DNA from: Verrucomicrobiota bacterium
GTDB taxonomy: Bacteria > Chlamydiota > Chlamydiia > Chlamydiales > Rhabdochlamydiaceae
Length of the DNA stretch: 64,000 bases
Direction of reading: 5' to 3'
Assembly: GCA_018240015.1 (NCBI GenBank)
Contig: JAFEGJ010000001.1
Span: forward strand, 116,250-180,249
Position 1 is the first letter of the stretch. Every line of letters starts with the position of its first letter. The position numbers and the translations under genes are program-made. Below the pieces are notes generated by a model. That model had not been told where the DNA came from. It did not search any database and saw nothing but the letters and a program-made list of their open reading frames with translations. Below are positions 7,698-17,311 of this stretch, piece by piece.

Positions 7698-8110
7698 TCA
7701 AGATTTGTTAAAAGCCGACCTTTTTGTAGAGAAAAGAAACGCCTCTAGCCCAAGTACCGCCCAAATTTTGACGAATGCTTTTCCTGCTTCTTTCCAGAGC
7801 GCATTATCGTCAAAAATTTGCTGCAAATCCTTTACATCGTCTCTTGAAAGAATCGCCCAGACATAGGCTCCTGTACATATTATTGCCGAAAAAGACCACC
7901 AAAAATACCTATATTCTCCTTGTTTTCTGTCGCGCTTGAAATAGCCACGGCTCCAATGAAGCTACACAAGATGATGCCGACAATAGCACTTGTCTCCTTT
8001 GCAACTTGTATCCATGCCTCTTTTGAATCCATCACACTTCCACTCAAAACTGTGCTGGCTATTGCTACAGCCAGCGGTGTCATCAACGCAAGACCTGTTC
8101 TTAATTGCAC
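7698..8110 (-). pseudogene. Small membrane-protein gene split by an apparent one-base frameshift
   Basis: Two overlapping minus-strand frames look like halves of one protein. The first runs from a GTG at 8110 (LRTGLALMTPLAVAIAST ... ETSAIVGIILCSFIGAVAI) and ends at 7880. The second is open from 7961 to the TGA at 7698-7700 (FKRDRKQGEYRYFWWSFS, then AIICTGAYVWAIL, ending KRSAFNKS). Adding one T to the ATTTC run (minus strand, near 7940) joins them as ..GAVAIFKRDRKQGEYRYFWW.., about 138 residues with three or four hydrophobic segments. It starts 15 bp after the stop of the upstream gene on the same strand, so it is probably the last gene of that operon. The protein family is not recognised. A sequencing error is possible. 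Confidence 0.65.
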
Positions 8111-8125
8111 ACTTTGCCATTTCTC

Positions 8126-8848
8126 TTAAGGAATAAAATGGGTCCAACCGGTGGAGAAACTCGTCGTCTCCGCAGCGACACGGTTCAGAGGGCTGGCCTC
8201 GCCTTCACCTTCTTCATTTTTCTCTTCCGGTGCTGGCTCATCTTGAGGAGCCTGCTCGGAATGTTTACGATGGAACTTCTCTGAGATGAGCGAAGTGGGT
8301 GGAGGTATCAGGTGGCCAAAAATATTGGTGGACTCTGGCGCTGGTTCCTGAGCCTCAGGAGCTCTTTCAACGGAGGGAGCTGCTTCTTCGGCAGGAGCTT
8401 CTGCTGTTTGCTGAGAAACATGCTCTTGCAGTTGCTGACGCTCTTCGTGGGAGCGGCGGCGGCGATGACGACGACGGCCATGGCGTCTTTCCTGTTGGCC
8501 TTCAGCGGGCGCTTCTTCAGAGACTTCTGAAGCCTCTTCTTCGCGCTCTTCGCGGCGAACGGGAGCTTCGCGGCCTCCGCCAATTTTGATCGTGCGATCA
8601 AAGGAGGCGTTTTTGAGGACAACGCGGGTTTCTTTGACTTCTAAGACTTCATAATCTCCGACAGGCACGAGGAAGGGACGGGGGCGCTCCAGGGACCTGA
8701 AAAAAAGCGCTTGTCCAAAGGAGACGACTTCGACAGCGTCGACGGTAAATTCTTCTTGCCCCTCGGATTTAGAGCTACGAACACAGAGTTTGCAGCCTTC
8801 TTTCGGGGTGATAATCGTTTCAATGATAGGTTCTCTTGTAAAATTCAT
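8126..8848 (-). CDS. Chlamydia-specific conserved protein next to gapA (CT504-like)
   Basis: The product is 240 aa. The N-terminal about 95 residues form a folded-looking domain: EPIIETIITPKEGCKLCVRSS, VDAVEVVSFGQALFFRSLERPRPFLVPVGDYEVLEVKE. I recognise it as like the protein encoded beside gapA in Chlamydia. Residues 97-145 are very rich in Glu and Arg (REEREEEASE, then RRHGRRRHRRRRSHEE), suggesting RNA or DNA contact. The rest is Ala/Pro/Glu-rich and probably disordered, ending in THFIP. It begins 3 bp after the gapA stop, so it shares the gapA promoter. Function is unknown; a nucleic-acid-binding role is an inference from charge only. Confidence 0.8.
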   Translation of the reverse strand: MNFTREPIIETIITPKEGCKLCVRSSKSEGQEEFTVDAVEVVSFGQALFFRSLERPRPFLVPVGDYEVLEVKETRVVLKNASFDRTIKIGGGREAPVRREEREEEASEVSEEAPAEGQQERRHGRRRHRRRRSHEERQQLQEHVSQQTAEAPAEEAAPSVERAPEAQEPAPESTNIFGHLIPPPTSLISEKFHRKHSEQAPQDEPAPEEKNEEGEGEASPLNRVAAETTSFSTGWTHFIP

Positions 8849-8851
8849 ATA

Positions 8852-9865
8852 TTATTCTTTGGTTGCCATGTATTTGAGGAGATCGACGACGCGATGGGAA
8901 TATCCCCATTCGTTGTCATACCAGGCAATGAGCTTGTAAAAGCGATTAGTGAGTGCTATCCCTGCTTTCTTATCAAAAATACAAGAGGCAGAGGTTCCGA
9001 TAAAATCGGAAGAAACAACGTCATCTTCGCAATATTCGAGAAGGCCCTTCAAGGGACCTTCGGCGGCTTTTTTCATGGCCTGGCAAATCTCTTCGTAGTT
9101 GGTTTGTTTAGTGAGCCGCACAGTCAGGTCGACGACCGAAACATCGGCCGTCGGAACGCGAAACGCCATTCCGGTGAGTTTGCCTTTGACTTCGGGAAGG
9201 CAAAGTCCTACAACTTTCGCTGCACCGGTTGAGGATGGAATGATATTGATGCCTGCCGCACGTCCTCCGCGCGGATCCTTTTTTGAAGGTCCGTCGACGG
9301 TGGGTTGCGAGGCAGTCAGAGAGTGAACCGTGGTCATGAGACCTTCTTCGAAACCGAAGTTGTCGAGAAGGACTTTGGTCAAGACCGCGAGACAGTTGGT
9401 TGTGCATGAGGCATTGGAAACCACGAAGTCGGTCTTCGGGTTGTATTTTTCCTCGTTGACGCCCATGCAAAAGGTCGGAAGCTCTTCTTTACCGGGCGCC
9501 GTTAAAATGACCCGTTTAGCTCCGGCCTCGATATGCTTTTTTGCATCTTCTAACTTCGTAAAACGACCCGAGGACTCCACAACATAGTCGACACCGAGCT
9601 TTTTCCATGGAAGGAGACCCGGATCTTTTTCTGAGAGAACGGCAACTTTATTGCCACCGATTACGATCGAGCTTCCTTCGACCTTAATGTCAAAAGGAGC
9701 CCTTCGATGCACGGAGTCGTATTTGAGGAGATAGGCGAGATTTTCTGCGGGGACGACATCGTTGATGGCCACGACGATAACATCTTTCGCATGCAGCTCG
9801 GTCAGGATGCGAAAAACGAGGCGTCCGATCCGACCAAATCCATTGATGGCAATCTTAATGGGCAA
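8852..9865 (-). CDS. gapA: Glyceraldehyde-3-phosphate dehydrogenase
   Basis: The product is 337 aa, standard length. The NAD-binding start is [15 protein letters not shown]. The catalytic Cys lies in [11 protein letters not shown] at about residue 153, and the matching His in the [25 protein letters not shown] segment. The C-terminal [15 protein letters not shown] is the family hallmark. It oxidises glyceraldehyde-3-phosphate to 1,3-bisphosphoglycerate in cytoplasmic glycolysis. The start is a TTG at 9865 with GGAG 6 nt upstream; no ATG fits the conserved N-terminus. It follows rplQ but is separated from it by a terminator and has its own promoter, so expression can differ from that of the ribosomal cluster. 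Confidence 0.97.
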   Translation of the reverse strand: MPIKIAINGFGRIGRLVFRILTELHAKDVIVVAINDVVPAENLAYLLKYDSVHRRAPFDIKVEGSSIVIGGNKVAVLSEKDPGLLPWKKLGVDYVVESSGRFTKLEDAKKHIEAGAKRVILTAPGKEELPTFCMGVNEEKYNPKTDFVVSNASCTTNCLAVLTKVLLDNFGFEEGLMTTVHSLTASQPTVDGPSKKDPRGGRAAGINIIPSSTGAAKVVGLCLPEVKGKLTGMAFRVPTADVSVVDLTVRLTKQTNYEEICQAMKKAAEGPLKGLLEYCEDDVVSSDFIGTSASCIFDKKAGIALTNRFYKLIAWYDNEWGYSHRVVDLLKYMATKE

Positions 9866-9894
9866 TGTGTGCTCCGACAGTAAAACTTAAGATC

Positions 9895-9923
9895 ATCATA
9901 TAGAAAAAGAATCCCTTTGTAAA
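9895..9923 (-). promoter_or_regulatory. Promoter of gapA
   Basis: On the minus strand TTTACA (9923-9918) and TATGAT (9900-9895) are separated by 17 bp. The -10 box is 29 bp upstream of the gapA TTG start and lies after the rplQ terminator. Both boxes match the sigma70/sigma66 consensus at five of six positions. Confidence 0.6.
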
Positions 9924-9933
9924 GGAATTAGAA

Positions 9934-9960
9934 AGCCGTTAAAAAATAATTTTAACGGCT
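9934..9960 (-). terminator. Terminator of the ribosomal protein cluster, after rplQ
   Basis: The 11-bp stem AGCCGTTAAAA/TTTTAACGGCT (9934-9944 with 9950-9960) has a 5-nt loop. On the minus strand it is followed by TTTCTAATTCCTTT, a T-rich tail. It starts 7 bp after the rplQ stop. Confidence 0.8.
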
Positions 9961-9966
9961 CGAAGC

Positions 9967-10404
9967 TTATTGGGCAAGAAGCTCGATGACGCAAGTCGGA
10001 GCATTGTCGCCGACGCGCTCACCGACACGCAGAATGCGGGTATAACCGCCTTGGCGATTCGCGAAACGGGCAGCGAGATCAGTAAAGAGCTTACCGATGA
10101 CGAGACGATCGGTATTGTAGATGTCTTCTTTTTTCTCTTTGCCAGCTTTTATGGCGCGGGCTTCTTTGGTGGTGATAGGATTGTAGGAGATCATCAGCTC
10201 GGCAATCGCTTGACGGCGGTGCGCGAGAGTTCCCTTTTTGGCCATCGTGATGACGCGGTCAGCATGACGGCGGAGTTCTTTTGCTTTAGCGACGGTGGTC
10301 TCAATGCGCTCGTGCTCGAAGAGAGATTTGAGCATGTTGGCTATGAGGCAGCGGCGGTGGCCTGATTTGCGGCCGAGTTTGAAGGTATGTTTGGCGTGTC
10401 TCAT
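9967..10404 (-). CDS. rplQ: 50S ribosomal protein L17
   Basis: The product is 145 aa. The N-terminal [58 protein letters not shown] is the L17 signature. L17 sits near the polypeptide exit on the large subunit. It is the last gene of the long ribosomal cluster, 3 bp after rpoA, as in Chlamydia. The C-terminal extension past [21 protein letters not shown] is short and ordinary. Confidence 0.97.
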   Translation of the reverse strand: MRHAKHTFKLGRKSGHRRCLIANMLKSLFEHERIETTVAKAKELRRHADRVITMAKKGTLAHRRQAIAELMISYNPITTKEARAIKAGKEKKEDIYNTDRLVIGKLFTDLAARFANRQGGYTRILRVGERVGDNAPTCVIELLAQ

Positions 10405-10407
10405 GTT

Positions 10408-11508
10408 TTATACTCCTTCTTTCGCGGCGCGCTCTGCTAAAAATTGGGTCAGCACTTCTTTGACGTTATCGCGGGTGATGCCGATGCGGGAAAGATCCAT
10501 ACCGAGAGACAAACCGAGCTCTTCGAGCTTAGCTTTGATCTCGCTTAGGGACTTTTTGCCGAAATTGCGGAACTTGAGCATTTCGGATTCGGGCATGACG
10601 ACGAGTTCGCCAATCGTTTCGATGTTAGCACCAGCAAGGCAATTGGTTGAACGTACAGAAAGCTCGATCTCGTTGATTTTGAGGACGAGTTTTTGCAAGA
10701 TCGAATCTCTGTCGGTACTGAGCTCGACAGCGCCTTGATCAAAAGTGATCTCATGGGCTTTCAGGAGGAGGAAGACTTCGAAGTGCGTGATAGCGATTTG
10801 TACTGCAAAGCCAAGCGCTTCTTCAGGGGAGAGTCTTCCGTCGGTGGTAACTTCTAAAATGAGACGATCAAAGTCCGTGTCTTGTCCGACGCGGGTATTT
10901 TCGACGAAGTAGTTCACGAGGCGAACGGGAGAGAACGCCGAGTCGAGGAGGATTTCGTCGATGACTTTTTCTTTCATGACGTGTCTCTCGGATGGAACGT
11001 ATCCACGGCCGATGCCGATCTTGAGATCGACTTTTTTCATCATCGGTTTGGTGACGGTAAAGACTGGTTGATCGGGATTGACGACATCAAAATCAGAATC
11101 TCCGAGAAGGTCTTGGAGAGTCACGATGTACTGTCCGCCTTCTTTGTCGAGCATGTCGCCGGTGACGTCGATGATTTTCGAGATCACGCGGGGCTCGCGA
11201 GAAATGTGCTCTTCTTCGATGGGAAGTTTGCGGAGAAGCGCTGATTTGAGGTTGAGGATGATGTGGGTCATATCCTCGACGATGCCTTCGATCGCCGTAT
11301 ATTCGTGCGGCACACCTTCGATGCGCACAGAAATGATAGCAGGCGCTTCCATGGAGGTGAGAAGGATGCGGCGTAGGGCGTTACCTACGGTATGGCCAAA
11401 TCCACGCTCAAACGGTTCGGCGATAAAGCGGCAAAAGTTCTTCTTGCGGGACGCTTCATCTACTTTGATTTTCGAGGGCAATTCAAACTTGCCGTACTTT
11501 ACAGTCAT
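10408..11508 (-). CDS. rpoA: RNA polymerase subunit alpha
   Basis: The product is 366 aa; chlamydial alpha subunits are longer than the 329 aa of E. coli. The N-terminal assembly domain contains FERGFGHTVGNALRRILLTSMEAPAI, which carries the dimer and beta-contact residues. The C-terminal domain, from about residue 285 (IEIELSVRSTNCLAGANIETIGELVVMPESEMLKFRNFGKKSLSEIKAKLEELGLSLG), binds UP elements and activators. The gene lies between rpsK (19 bp away) and rplQ (3 bp away) in the alpha-operon part of the cluster. There is no rpsD between rpsK and rpoA. Confidence 0.97.
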   Translation of the reverse strand: MTVKYGKFELPSKIKVDEASRKKNFCRFIAEPFERGFGHTVGNALRRILLTSMEAPAIISVRIEGVPHEYTAIEGIVEDMTHIILNLKSALLRKLPIEEEHISREPRVISKIIDVTGDMLDKEGGQYIVTLQDLLGDSDFDVVNPDQPVFTVTKPMMKKVDLKIGIGRGYVPSERHVMKEKVIDEILLDSAFSPVRLVNYFVENTRVGQDTDFDRLILEVTTDGRLSPEEALGFAVQIAITHFEVFLLLKAHEITFDQGAVELSTDRDSILQKLVLKINEIELSVRSTNCLAGANIETIGELVVMPESEMLKFRNFGKKSLSEIKAKLEELGLSLGMDLSRIGITRDNVKEVLTQFLAERAAKEGV

Positions 11509-11527
11509 GATTTTCTCCTAAATAACT

Positions 11528-11950
11528 CTAGACGCGACGTCTCTTTCTTGCCCGGCATCCATTGTGGGGAACGGGGGTCGTATCGCGGATTAATGAAATA
11601 ATAAGTCCTGCGCTTTGAAGGCCTCGAACAGCAGATTCGCGGCCAGCTCCGGGTCCTTTTAAATTCACTTCAACTTCTTTCATCCCAACAGCTAAGGCGC
11701 CTTTCGCAGCATCTTGGGCAGCAACCGTGGCAGCAAAAGCAGACGATTTACGGGAGCCATTGTAACCGAGTTTGCCAGGAGAGGACCAGGAAATAACTTG
11801 GCCTGAAGGATCGGTAATCGACACGATCGTATTGTTAAACGTCGCAAGAACGTGGGCCACGCCCATGGGAACGCTTCTCGCTGTCTTTTTGCGTGCTTTG
11901 ACGACAGGTTTTTTATAATCGGGTTTTTCTGATTTAGATGTTTCTTTCAT
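11528..11950 (-). CDS. rpsK: 30S ribosomal protein S11
   Basis: The product is 140 aa. After a basic N-terminal tail ([16 protein letters not shown]) comes the core [42 protein letters not shown], then [18 protein letters not shown] and the end [19 protein letters not shown], all typical of S11. It binds the 30S platform near the E site. It lies 3 bp downstream of rpsM. Confidence 0.97.
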   Translation of the reverse strand: MKETSKSEKPDYKKPVVKARKKTARSVPMGVAHVLATFNNTIVSITDPSGQVISWSSPGKLGYNGSRKSSAFAATVAAQDAAKGALAVGMKEVEVNLKGPGAGRESAVRGLQSAGLIISLIRDTTPVPHNGCRARKRRRV

Positions 11951-11953
11951 GGT

Positions 11954-12322
11954 TTATTTCTTCTTCCCAGCTACTGTTTTGCGTTTACCTTTGCGTGTTC
12001 TTGAGTTAGAACGAGTTCTTTGTCCGCGCACCGGGAGTCCTAAACGGTGACGCATGCCTCTGTATGAGTGAATGCTGATGAGGCGCTTGATGTTGTTTTG
12101 GATTTGGCGGCGGAGGTCTCCTTCTACGATGTATTCTGAAGAGAGGAGAGCATTCAAACGGGATAAATCATCTTCGGTAAGCTTGTGGGCGCGCATATTA
12201 GGATCGAGCCCCAGCTTTGCGATGATTTGGTTAGAGAGTGTTCGCCCAATTCCATAGATGTACATAAGGGCAATTTCGAGTCTTTTATTATCGGGAATAT
12301 CAACGCCGATCACGCGAGCCAT
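11954..12322 (-). CDS. rpsM: 30S ribosomal protein S13
   Basis: The product is 122 aa. It starts [26 protein letters not shown], the helix-two-turn-helix start of S13, and ends [30 protein letters not shown], the basic tail that reaches the P-site tRNA. It lies between secY and rpsK. The usual infA and rpmJ genes are absent from the 63-bp gap before it; that gap holds only a small TGATAA/TTATCA repeat. Confidence 0.97.
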   Translation of the reverse strand: MARVIGVDIPDNKRLEIALMYIYGIGRTLSNQIIAKLGLDPNMRAHKLTEDDLSRLNALLSSEYIVEGDLRRQIQNNIKRLISIHSYRGMRHRLGLPVRGQRTRSNSRTRKGKRKTVAGKKK

Positions 12323-12385
12323 GCTTAATTCCTTTTTTAGTATCTGATAATCTTATCATGGAGACTATTTACGCTCAAGGGTTTT

Positions 12386-13753
12386 TCATCTCCCTCGAAC
12401 TCGCCCCACTTTCATAAATCCATCGTACCGCTTCATCAAGAGGTGCGATTCTATTTGTTTTGTAGTATCGAGAACGACGCCAACTAAGATCAGGAGGGAG
12501 GTTCCTCCAAAAAAATGACTTATATTGTTATCGACTCCTAAAATACGACTGACAAGAGAGGGTAAAACGGCAATGAGGGCTAAAAAGAGGGCTCCAGCGA
12601 GGGTTATGCGACCCATTGACGCTTCTAAATAATCTTGAGTAGGTTTGCCCTGGCGAACGCCGGGGATAAAGGCTCCGTTTTTTTTCATATCCGAGGCGAT
12701 TTGCTCGGGATGGAATTGGGTTGCCGTCCAAAAGTAAGTAAAAAATATAATTAACAAAACATAGAGGACCATGTGGACTGAACTACCGGGAGAGAGCATG
12801 GTGGCAAATTGACCAAACCAATTACCTCTGCCAATAAACTGCGCAATGGTCGCAGGGAACATGAGGAGAGATGAAGCAAAAATGACGGGGATCACTCCTG
12901 CATAGTTAATTTTTAAAGGGATATAAGCATTGCCTCCGCCCTCTTGAGATCCTGTGGTGCGGCGGGCATATTGGAGGGGGATGCGGCGCTGGCCTTGGAT
13001 GACGAGGATGGTGCCGAGGATGATCATCACAAAGACGACGCTGAGGATGACAAGAGATGAGAAAGTGAGCTGGCCGGGCTCTTGGGAATCGAGGTTGAGC
13101 TGGCGCAGAATGGAACCGAGTGTGCTGGGAAGGGACGATAAAATACCGATGGTGATGATGAGGCTTATACCGTTACCGATCCCTCTTTCAGAAATTTGCT
13201 CGCCGACCCACATGAGAAGCATGGTTCCCGCTGTCATGGTGGCCATGACGATCAAATAAAATAGCCATGGGATGCCAAAGGCTTGGGTCTCGATGAGAGG
13301 CTGCAGGATGATGCCGGGAGATCCGGCGTTGAGCTGAACGGCATACTTCGCAAAGAGACCGGCTTGAAAGAAAGCCAGTCCGACGGTCATGGTGCGGATC
13401 CAGCGGCCCATTTTGCGACGTCCGACATCAGGGCTCTCGCGGATCTCTCTTTGCAGAGAGGGAACGAGGGCCATGAGGAGTTGCATGATGATCGATGCAG
13501 AGATGTAGGGCATGACGCCGAGGGCTATCACGGTCATGTGGGCAAAGGCTCCTCCAGAAAACACATCCATGAGCTGGAATAGATTTTGGCTGCCGCCCGT
13601 AGCGGATCGGAAGAGTTGCACGGCCATATCGCCATTAATGCCAGGAACAGGAATATGAGCGCCTACGCGGCAAATCATCAAAAGAAGAAGTGTGAACACT
13701 ATCTTCGTCTTGAGCTCTGGGACAGAGAGTATCCTCTTCAGACCCTCGATCAT
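12386..13753 (-). CDS. secY: Protein translocase subunit SecY
   Basis: The product is 455 aa, with ten hydrophobic helices. Visible motifs are [13 protein letters not shown] (TM1 to plug region), [29 protein letters not shown] (TM2), and the cytoplasmic loop [13 protein letters not shown]. It forms the inner-membrane channel used by SecA and the ribosome. SecDF, encoded at 54258, acts with it. The gene sits between rplO and rpsM, as in the bacterial spc operon, with adk and map absent. Confidence 0.97.
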   Translation of the reverse strand: MIEGLKRILSVPELKTKIVFTLLLLMICRVGAHIPVPGINGDMAVQLFRSATGGSQNLFQLMDVFSGGAFAHMTVIALGVMPYISASIIMQLLMALVPSLQREIRESPDVGRRKMGRWIRTMTVGLAFFQAGLFAKYAVQLNAGSPGIILQPLIETQAFGIPWLFYLIVMATMTAGTMLLMWVGEQISERGIGNGISLIITIGILSSLPSTLGSILRQLNLDSQEPGQLTFSSLVILSVVFVMIILGTILVIQGQRRIPLQYARRTTGSQEGGGNAYIPLKINYAGVIPVIFASSLLMFPATIAQFIGRGNWFGQFATMLSPGSSVHMVLYVLLIIFFTYFWTATQFHPEQIASDMKKNGAFIPGVRQGKPTQDYLEASMGRITLAGALFLALIAVLPSLVSRILGVDNNISHFFGGTSLLILVGVVLDTTKQIESHLLMKRYDGFMKVGRVRGR

Positions 13754-13762
13754 AAATTCCTC

Positions 13763-14218
13763 TTAAGAAAGGAGTTCGTAGGCTATTTTAGCACTATCTA
13801 GCTTCTCTTTGGCAGACGCAGAGAGTGCATGTGCTTGGATTTTCACTTTTTTCTTCAGTTCACCGGTGCCCAAAATTTTGAGACCACCTGGAACTTCGCG
13901 GGGAGCAAGTCCCTTTTCGCGCAGCGTTTCCAAATTGACGGTGTCCCCTTCTTTGTAGAGGCGCTCGATGATATCTAAATTTACAACGTGAACTTCTCTT
14001 GCAAAACGTTCGTTGCTAAAGCCGCGGATGGGAAGTTTGCGATAGAGGGGTTTTTGACCGCCTTCGTATCCAAATCGGCATTGAGATCCTCGGCGGGCGC
14101 TGTCACCTTTGCCTCCTCGGCACGATGTTTTACCACGTTTAGATCCAAGACCTCTTCCGACGCGTTGCACTTTTTTCGGAGGACGGTGGGTATCTTTTAA
14201 AGAAGATAGAGATGTCAT
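13763..14218 (-). CDS. rplO: 50S ribosomal protein L15
   Basis: The product is 151 aa. The N-terminal Gly/Arg-rich part VGRGLGSKRGKTSCRGGKGDSARRGSQCRFGYEGGQKPLYRKLPIRGF is typical of L15 and threads into 23S rRNA. It overlaps rpsE by 4 bp (ATGA), indicating coupling. rpmD (L30), which often lies between these two genes, is absent, as in other chlamydiae. Confidence 0.97.
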   Translation of the reverse strand: MTSLSSLKDTHRPPKKVQRVGRGLGSKRGKTSCRGGKGDSARRGSQCRFGYEGGQKPLYRKLPIRGFSNERFAREVHVVNLDIIERLYKEGDTVNLETLREKGLAPREVPGGLKILGTGELKKKVKIQAHALSASAKEKLDSAKIAYELLS

Positions 14219-14712
14219 GCAAGCCCCCTAGCGACTAACGCTTTTTGACGGTTTTTGAGTTGGCTGAGAGCTTTGAGTGTAGCGCGTACTTGGTTGAGAG
14301 GATTGTTGGAACCAAAAATTTTGGCGACAACATCTTTGAGTCCCCCGAGCTCAAGAACCGCACGTACTTTAGAGCCAGCGATAATTCCTGTTCCGAGTGG
14401 AGCGGGTTTCAAGAGAAGAGTAGAGCCGTCTTGCGTGACGGTTACTTCGTGAGGAATACTGGTTCCTTCCATTTCAAAGGTCATGATATTTTTGCGCGCA
14501 GCTTCGCCTCCTTTACGGATGGCGTCAGAAACTTCGTTGGCTTTAGCAAATCCAAATCCAATATGGCCTTGGCCATCGCCGATCACGATGAGAGCGGAGA
14601 AACTAAATTTTCTTCCCCCCTTTACTACTTTGGAGCACCGGTTGATGTAGAGAACTTTTTCTTCGAACTGGGTGCCTAAGTCTTCTTGGCGCTGCCGATT
14701 TTCTTTTTTCAT
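14215..14712 (-). CDS. rpsE: 30S ribosomal protein S5
   Basis: The product is 165 aa. The double-stranded RNA-binding-like start reads EEKVLYINRCSKVVKGGRKFSFSALIVIGDGQGHIGFGFAKANEVSDAIRKGGEAARKN, and the C-terminal part contains LLLKPAPLGTGIIAGSKVRAVLELGGLKDVVAKIFGSNNPLNQVRAT. S5 takes part in decoding accuracy on the back of the 30S body. The gene is 13 bp downstream of rplR. Confidence 0.97.
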   Translation of the reverse strand: MKKENRQRQEDLGTQFEEKVLYINRCSKVVKGGRKFSFSALIVIGDGQGHIGFGFAKANEVSDAIRKGGEAARKNIMTFEMEGTSIPHEVTVTQDGSTLLLKPAPLGTGIIAGSKVRAVLELGGLKDVVAKIFGSNNPLNQVRATLKALSQLKNRQKALVARGLA

Positions 14713-14725
14713 CTTCTCTTCCTTC

Positions 14726-15094
14726 CTAAAATTGTAAACCCGCTTTTCGGGCGCTATCTGCTAGCTGAGCAATCAGTCCATGGTATTTGTAGTGTCCGCG
14801 ATCGAAAACAACGCGCTGAATGTTCTTCGCAAGAGCTTGCTCTGCGATCTTTTGTCCGAGTGTTGTCGCTGCTTCTTTCGACTTCACGAGTTTTTGCTTG
14901 CGCATCTCAGGCATAACGGTGCTGAGAGCAACAAGTGTCTTTCCTGCTTCATCATCGATGAGCTGAATAGAGAGATGGCGATTGGACTTGAAGACAGACA
15001 TGCGAGGCTTCTCGGCGCTTCCACGGAGTTTTTTTCTCACGCGAAGGCGTCTTGTAAATCGCTGACTGTTTCTAACGTTTTTTGAATTATCCAT
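14726..15094 (-). CDS. rplR: 50S ribosomal protein L18
   Basis: The product is 122 aa. It has a basic start (RRLRVRKKLRGSAEKPRMSVFKSNRHLSIQLIDDEAGKTL) and the C-terminal motif AKNIQRVVFDRGHYKYHGLIAQLADSARKAGLQF. L18 binds 5S rRNA with L5. It is 5 bp downstream of rplF. Confidence 0.97.
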   Translation of the reverse strand: MDNSKNVRNSQRFTRRLRVRKKLRGSAEKPRMSVFKSNRHLSIQLIDDEAGKTLVALSTVMPEMRKQKLVKSKEAATTLGQKIAEQALAKNIQRVVFDRGHYKYHGLIAQLADSARKAGLQF

Positions 15095-15099
15095 AAATT

Positions 15100-15654
15100 T
15101 TATCCTGCTGCCGTTTTAGCTTTGGCAGCTTTTCCTGCTTTTTTGCGGACGTATTCGTCTTCATAACGAATCCCTTTGCCTTTATAGGGCTCAGGTGGTT
15201 TCATCCCGCGTACTTGCGCGGCGAATTGTCCGACGACTTGTTTTTCGACACCAGTGATGATGATCGTCACGCTCTTATCGACAGCAACTTGCACTCCTTT
15301 AGGAATGGAAACATGGGTCGGGTGGGAGTTTCCTACTTGGAGATCGAGCTTCTGTCCTTGCACGGCAGCGCGGTATCCAACGCCTACCATGGAGAGTTTC
15401 TTTTCAAAACCTTTGGACACTCCGACGATCATGTTATTCAGCGTTGCTCGGAGGAGTCCGTACGCGACGTTCGATACATCTTTCCCTTCTTCCCTGGAAA
15501 CAATTGCAAGGCCGTCTTCAACTTTGATAACCATTCCGTCTTGCATCGGATACGTGAGAGTTCCTTTCGGTCCTTTCACTTGGATCTGATTCTTTTCGAC
15601 TTTGATTTCGACTCCCTTGGGAATCGTAATGGGTGTTTTTCCTAACTTCGACAT
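15100..15654 (-). CDS. rplF: 50S ribosomal protein L6
   Basis: The product is 184 aa. The start at 15654 gives the family N-terminus MSKLGKTPITIPKGVEIKVE and has GGTGA just upstream. Longer in-frame starts reach back to 15795 inside rpsH and add a non-homologous leader. Repeated L6 domains are visible, with the conserved C-terminal RGMKPPEPYKGKGIRYEDEYVRKKAGKAAK. The gap from rpsH is 4 bp. Confidence 0.97.
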   Translation of the reverse strand: MSKLGKTPITIPKGVEIKVEKNQIQVKGPKGTLTYPMQDGMVIKVEDGLAIVSREEGKDVSNVAYGLLRATLNNMIVGVSKGFEKKLSMVGVGYRAAVQGQKLDLQVGNSHPTHVSIPKGVQVAVDKSVTIIITGVEKQVVGQFAAQVRGMKPPEPYKGKGIRYEDEYVRKKAGKAAKAKTAAG

Positions 15655-15658
15655 GTCA

Positions 15659-16051
15659 TCACCATATGAGGCAGAGCAGCTCTCCGCCGACGTTTTGTTT
15701 ACGAGCTGATTCTCCATCGAGTACTCCTTGAGGAGTCGACAGAATGGCAGCACCCATTCCCCCGTGCACTTTCGGAATATCGCGGGATGCGACATAGCGT
15801 CTCAGGCCAGGAGAGGAAATTCTTTTGAGTCCTTGTAAAACAGGCTCGCGAGCTTCGGCATAACGGAGGAAAACGCGGGTTTTACGGTTTTCTTCGTTCA
15901 CGAGAATGTGCTCAATAAATCCGAGCTTTTCAAGAACGCGGAGGAGATCGAGCACCATGCGGCTTGAATATAGATCGATAAAGCGGTGTTTTGCACGTAC
16001 GCCGTTGCGAAGGCGGGTTAAAAGATCGCTGATGGGGTCACTATGCGCCAT
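15659..16051 (-). CDS. rpsH: 30S ribosomal protein S8
   Basis: The product is 130 aa. The start is [19 protein letters not shown], and the C-terminal part contains [53 protein letters not shown], with the S8 STPQGxL...GGE motif. S8 binds the central domain of 16S rRNA. It overlaps rplE by 11 bp. rpsN (S14), which often lies between rplE and rpsH, is absent here. Confidence 0.97.
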   Translation of the reverse strand: MAHSDPISDLLTRLRNGVRAKHRFIDLYSSRMVLDLLRVLEKLGFIEHILVNEENRKTRVFLRYAEAREPVLQGLKRISSPGLRRYVASRDIPKVHGGMGAAILSTPQGVLDGESARKQNVGGELLCLIW

Positions 16052-16613
16052 GTTTTCCTCCTGCTACTTTTTTCTCTTCCTTCTTAAAAGGAAAGCCGAG
16101 CATCGTTAAAAGCTCGACGCACTCTTCATCTGTCTGAGCAGATGTGACAAACGTGATGTTCATCCCTTGCGTTCTCTTGACTTCATCGAGGTTGATCTCG
16201 GGAAATACTTGTTGATCATTCAGACCGAGGGAATAGCTACCGCGGCCATCGCATCTTAGAGGAAATCCTCGGAAGTCTTTAATGCGCGGCGACACGATGT
16301 TGCAAAAACGATCGAGAAAATCGTACATGCGTTTGCGACGCAGCGTCACTTTCAGTCCGATCGGTTGTCCAATGCGCGATTTAAAGTTCGCGATCGCTTT
16401 CTTCGTACGAGTGACAATCGGCTTTTGTCCTGAGAGCTGCGCGATTTCTTTGATGCAATCTTGGATCGCATTTTTATCTTTCGCGGCTTCTGCAATTCCC
16501 ATAGTCACAACGATCTTTTTCAGCTGAGGAATGAGCATAGGGTTAGCATATTTAAACCGCTCTTGCAGAGCTCCTTTCGCTTTTTCTCGGTAGTGTTTTA
16601 ATAATCTCGACAT
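16041..16613 (-). CDS. rplE: 50S ribosomal protein L5
   Basis: The product is 190 aa. Motifs are [61 protein letters not shown], and [12 protein letters not shown] with the end [28 protein letters not shown]5 binds 5S rRNA and contacts P-site tRNA. The gene is 7 bp downstream of rplX. Confidence 0.97.
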   Translation of the reverse strand: MSRLLKHYREKAKGALQERFKYANPMLIPQLKKIVVTMGIAEAAKDKNAIQDCIKEIAQLSGQKPIVTRTKKAIANFKSRIGQPIGLKVTLRRKRMYDFLDRFCNIVSPRIKDFRGFPLRCDGRGSYSLGLNDQQVFPEINLDEVKRTQGMNITFVTSAQTDEECVELLTMLGFPFKKEEKKVAGGKHGA

Positions 16614-16620
16614 AAATATC

Positions 16621-16941
16621 CTAAATCTTGCGAAGGACGGTTTCTTTATCGCCCTTCTTATAGTAAAGTTCTTTCGCTCCGCCTTTAACGATGCGTGCGC
16701 GGACTTTCACGGCTTTGCCTTCATCATCGCAGAGAGCAATATTGGAAATATGCAAGGGCATTTCCATTTCAATGATGGAAGGAGTTTGCACCTTCTCACG
16801 ACGTTTGACGTGCTTCTTGCGGATGTTGATACCTTGCACGATAACGCGGTCGCCTTTGTAGCGCAGAACGGTGCCCGTTCTTCCTTTATCGTTTCCTGTG
16901 AGAATGACGACTTTGTCGTCTTTTTTAATTCTCTTGCTCAT
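16621..16941 (-). CDS. rplX: 50S ribosomal protein L24
   Basis: The product is 106 aa. The N-terminal KOW motif reads [22 protein letters not shown], followed by [17 protein letters not shown] and the end [29 protein letters not shown]24 is an early assembly protein near the exit tunnel. It starts 1 bp after rplN. Confidence 0.97.
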   Translation of the reverse strand: MSKRIKKDDKVVILTGNDKGRTGTVLRYKGDRVIVQGINIRKKHVKRREKVQTPSIIEMEMPLHISNIALCDDEGKAVKVRARIVKGGAKELYYKKGDKETVLRKI

Positions 16942-16942
16942 C

Positions 16943-17311
16943 TTAAATTACCTCAGGGGCTAAGGAACTGATCTTGGCAAATCCTGCATCGCGCACTTCG
17001 CGAGCGATGGGTCCAAAGATACGGGTTCCAATCGGATTGTCTTTATCGTCGAGAAGGACGCAGCTGTTATCATAAAAGCGGATCATCGATCCATCAGCTC
17101 TACGGATATAGCTCTTTGTGCGGACGATGACGGCGCGAACTACCTTGCCTTCTTTAACCATGCCATCGGGCGTCGCTTCTTTCACGCTGCAAATAACGAT
17201 GTCGCCGACACCGGCATAACGTCTTTTGGATCCTTTGAGGACCTTGAAGCAGCGGACTTTTTTTGCGCCGGTATTATCGGCGACTTCTAGGTTGGTTTCT
17301 TGTTGAATCAT
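16943..17311 (-). CDS. rplN: 50S ribosomal protein L14
   Basis: The product is 122 aa. [66 protein letters not shown] is the L14 signature, and the end is [28 protein letters not shown]. It forms an intersubunit bridge. The ATG overlaps the rpsQ stop by 4 bp. Confidence 0.98.
   Translation of the reverse strand: MIQQETNLEVADNTGAKKVRCFKVLKGSKRRYAGVGDIVICSVKEATPDGMVKEGKVVRAVIVRTKSYIRRADGSMIRFYDNSCVLLDDKDNPIGTRIFGPIAREVRDAGFAKISSLAPEVI

Noticed and set aside
7880-8110. Treating the 76-codon frame as a complete small membrane protein
   Set aside because: It ends in the middle of what looks like a longer protein that continues in another frame to 7698, so a frameshifted gene is the better reading.
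12323-12385. Search for rpmJ or infA between secY and rpsM
   Set aside because: The gap is only 63 bp and contains no reading frame for L36; these genes are evidently elsewhere.
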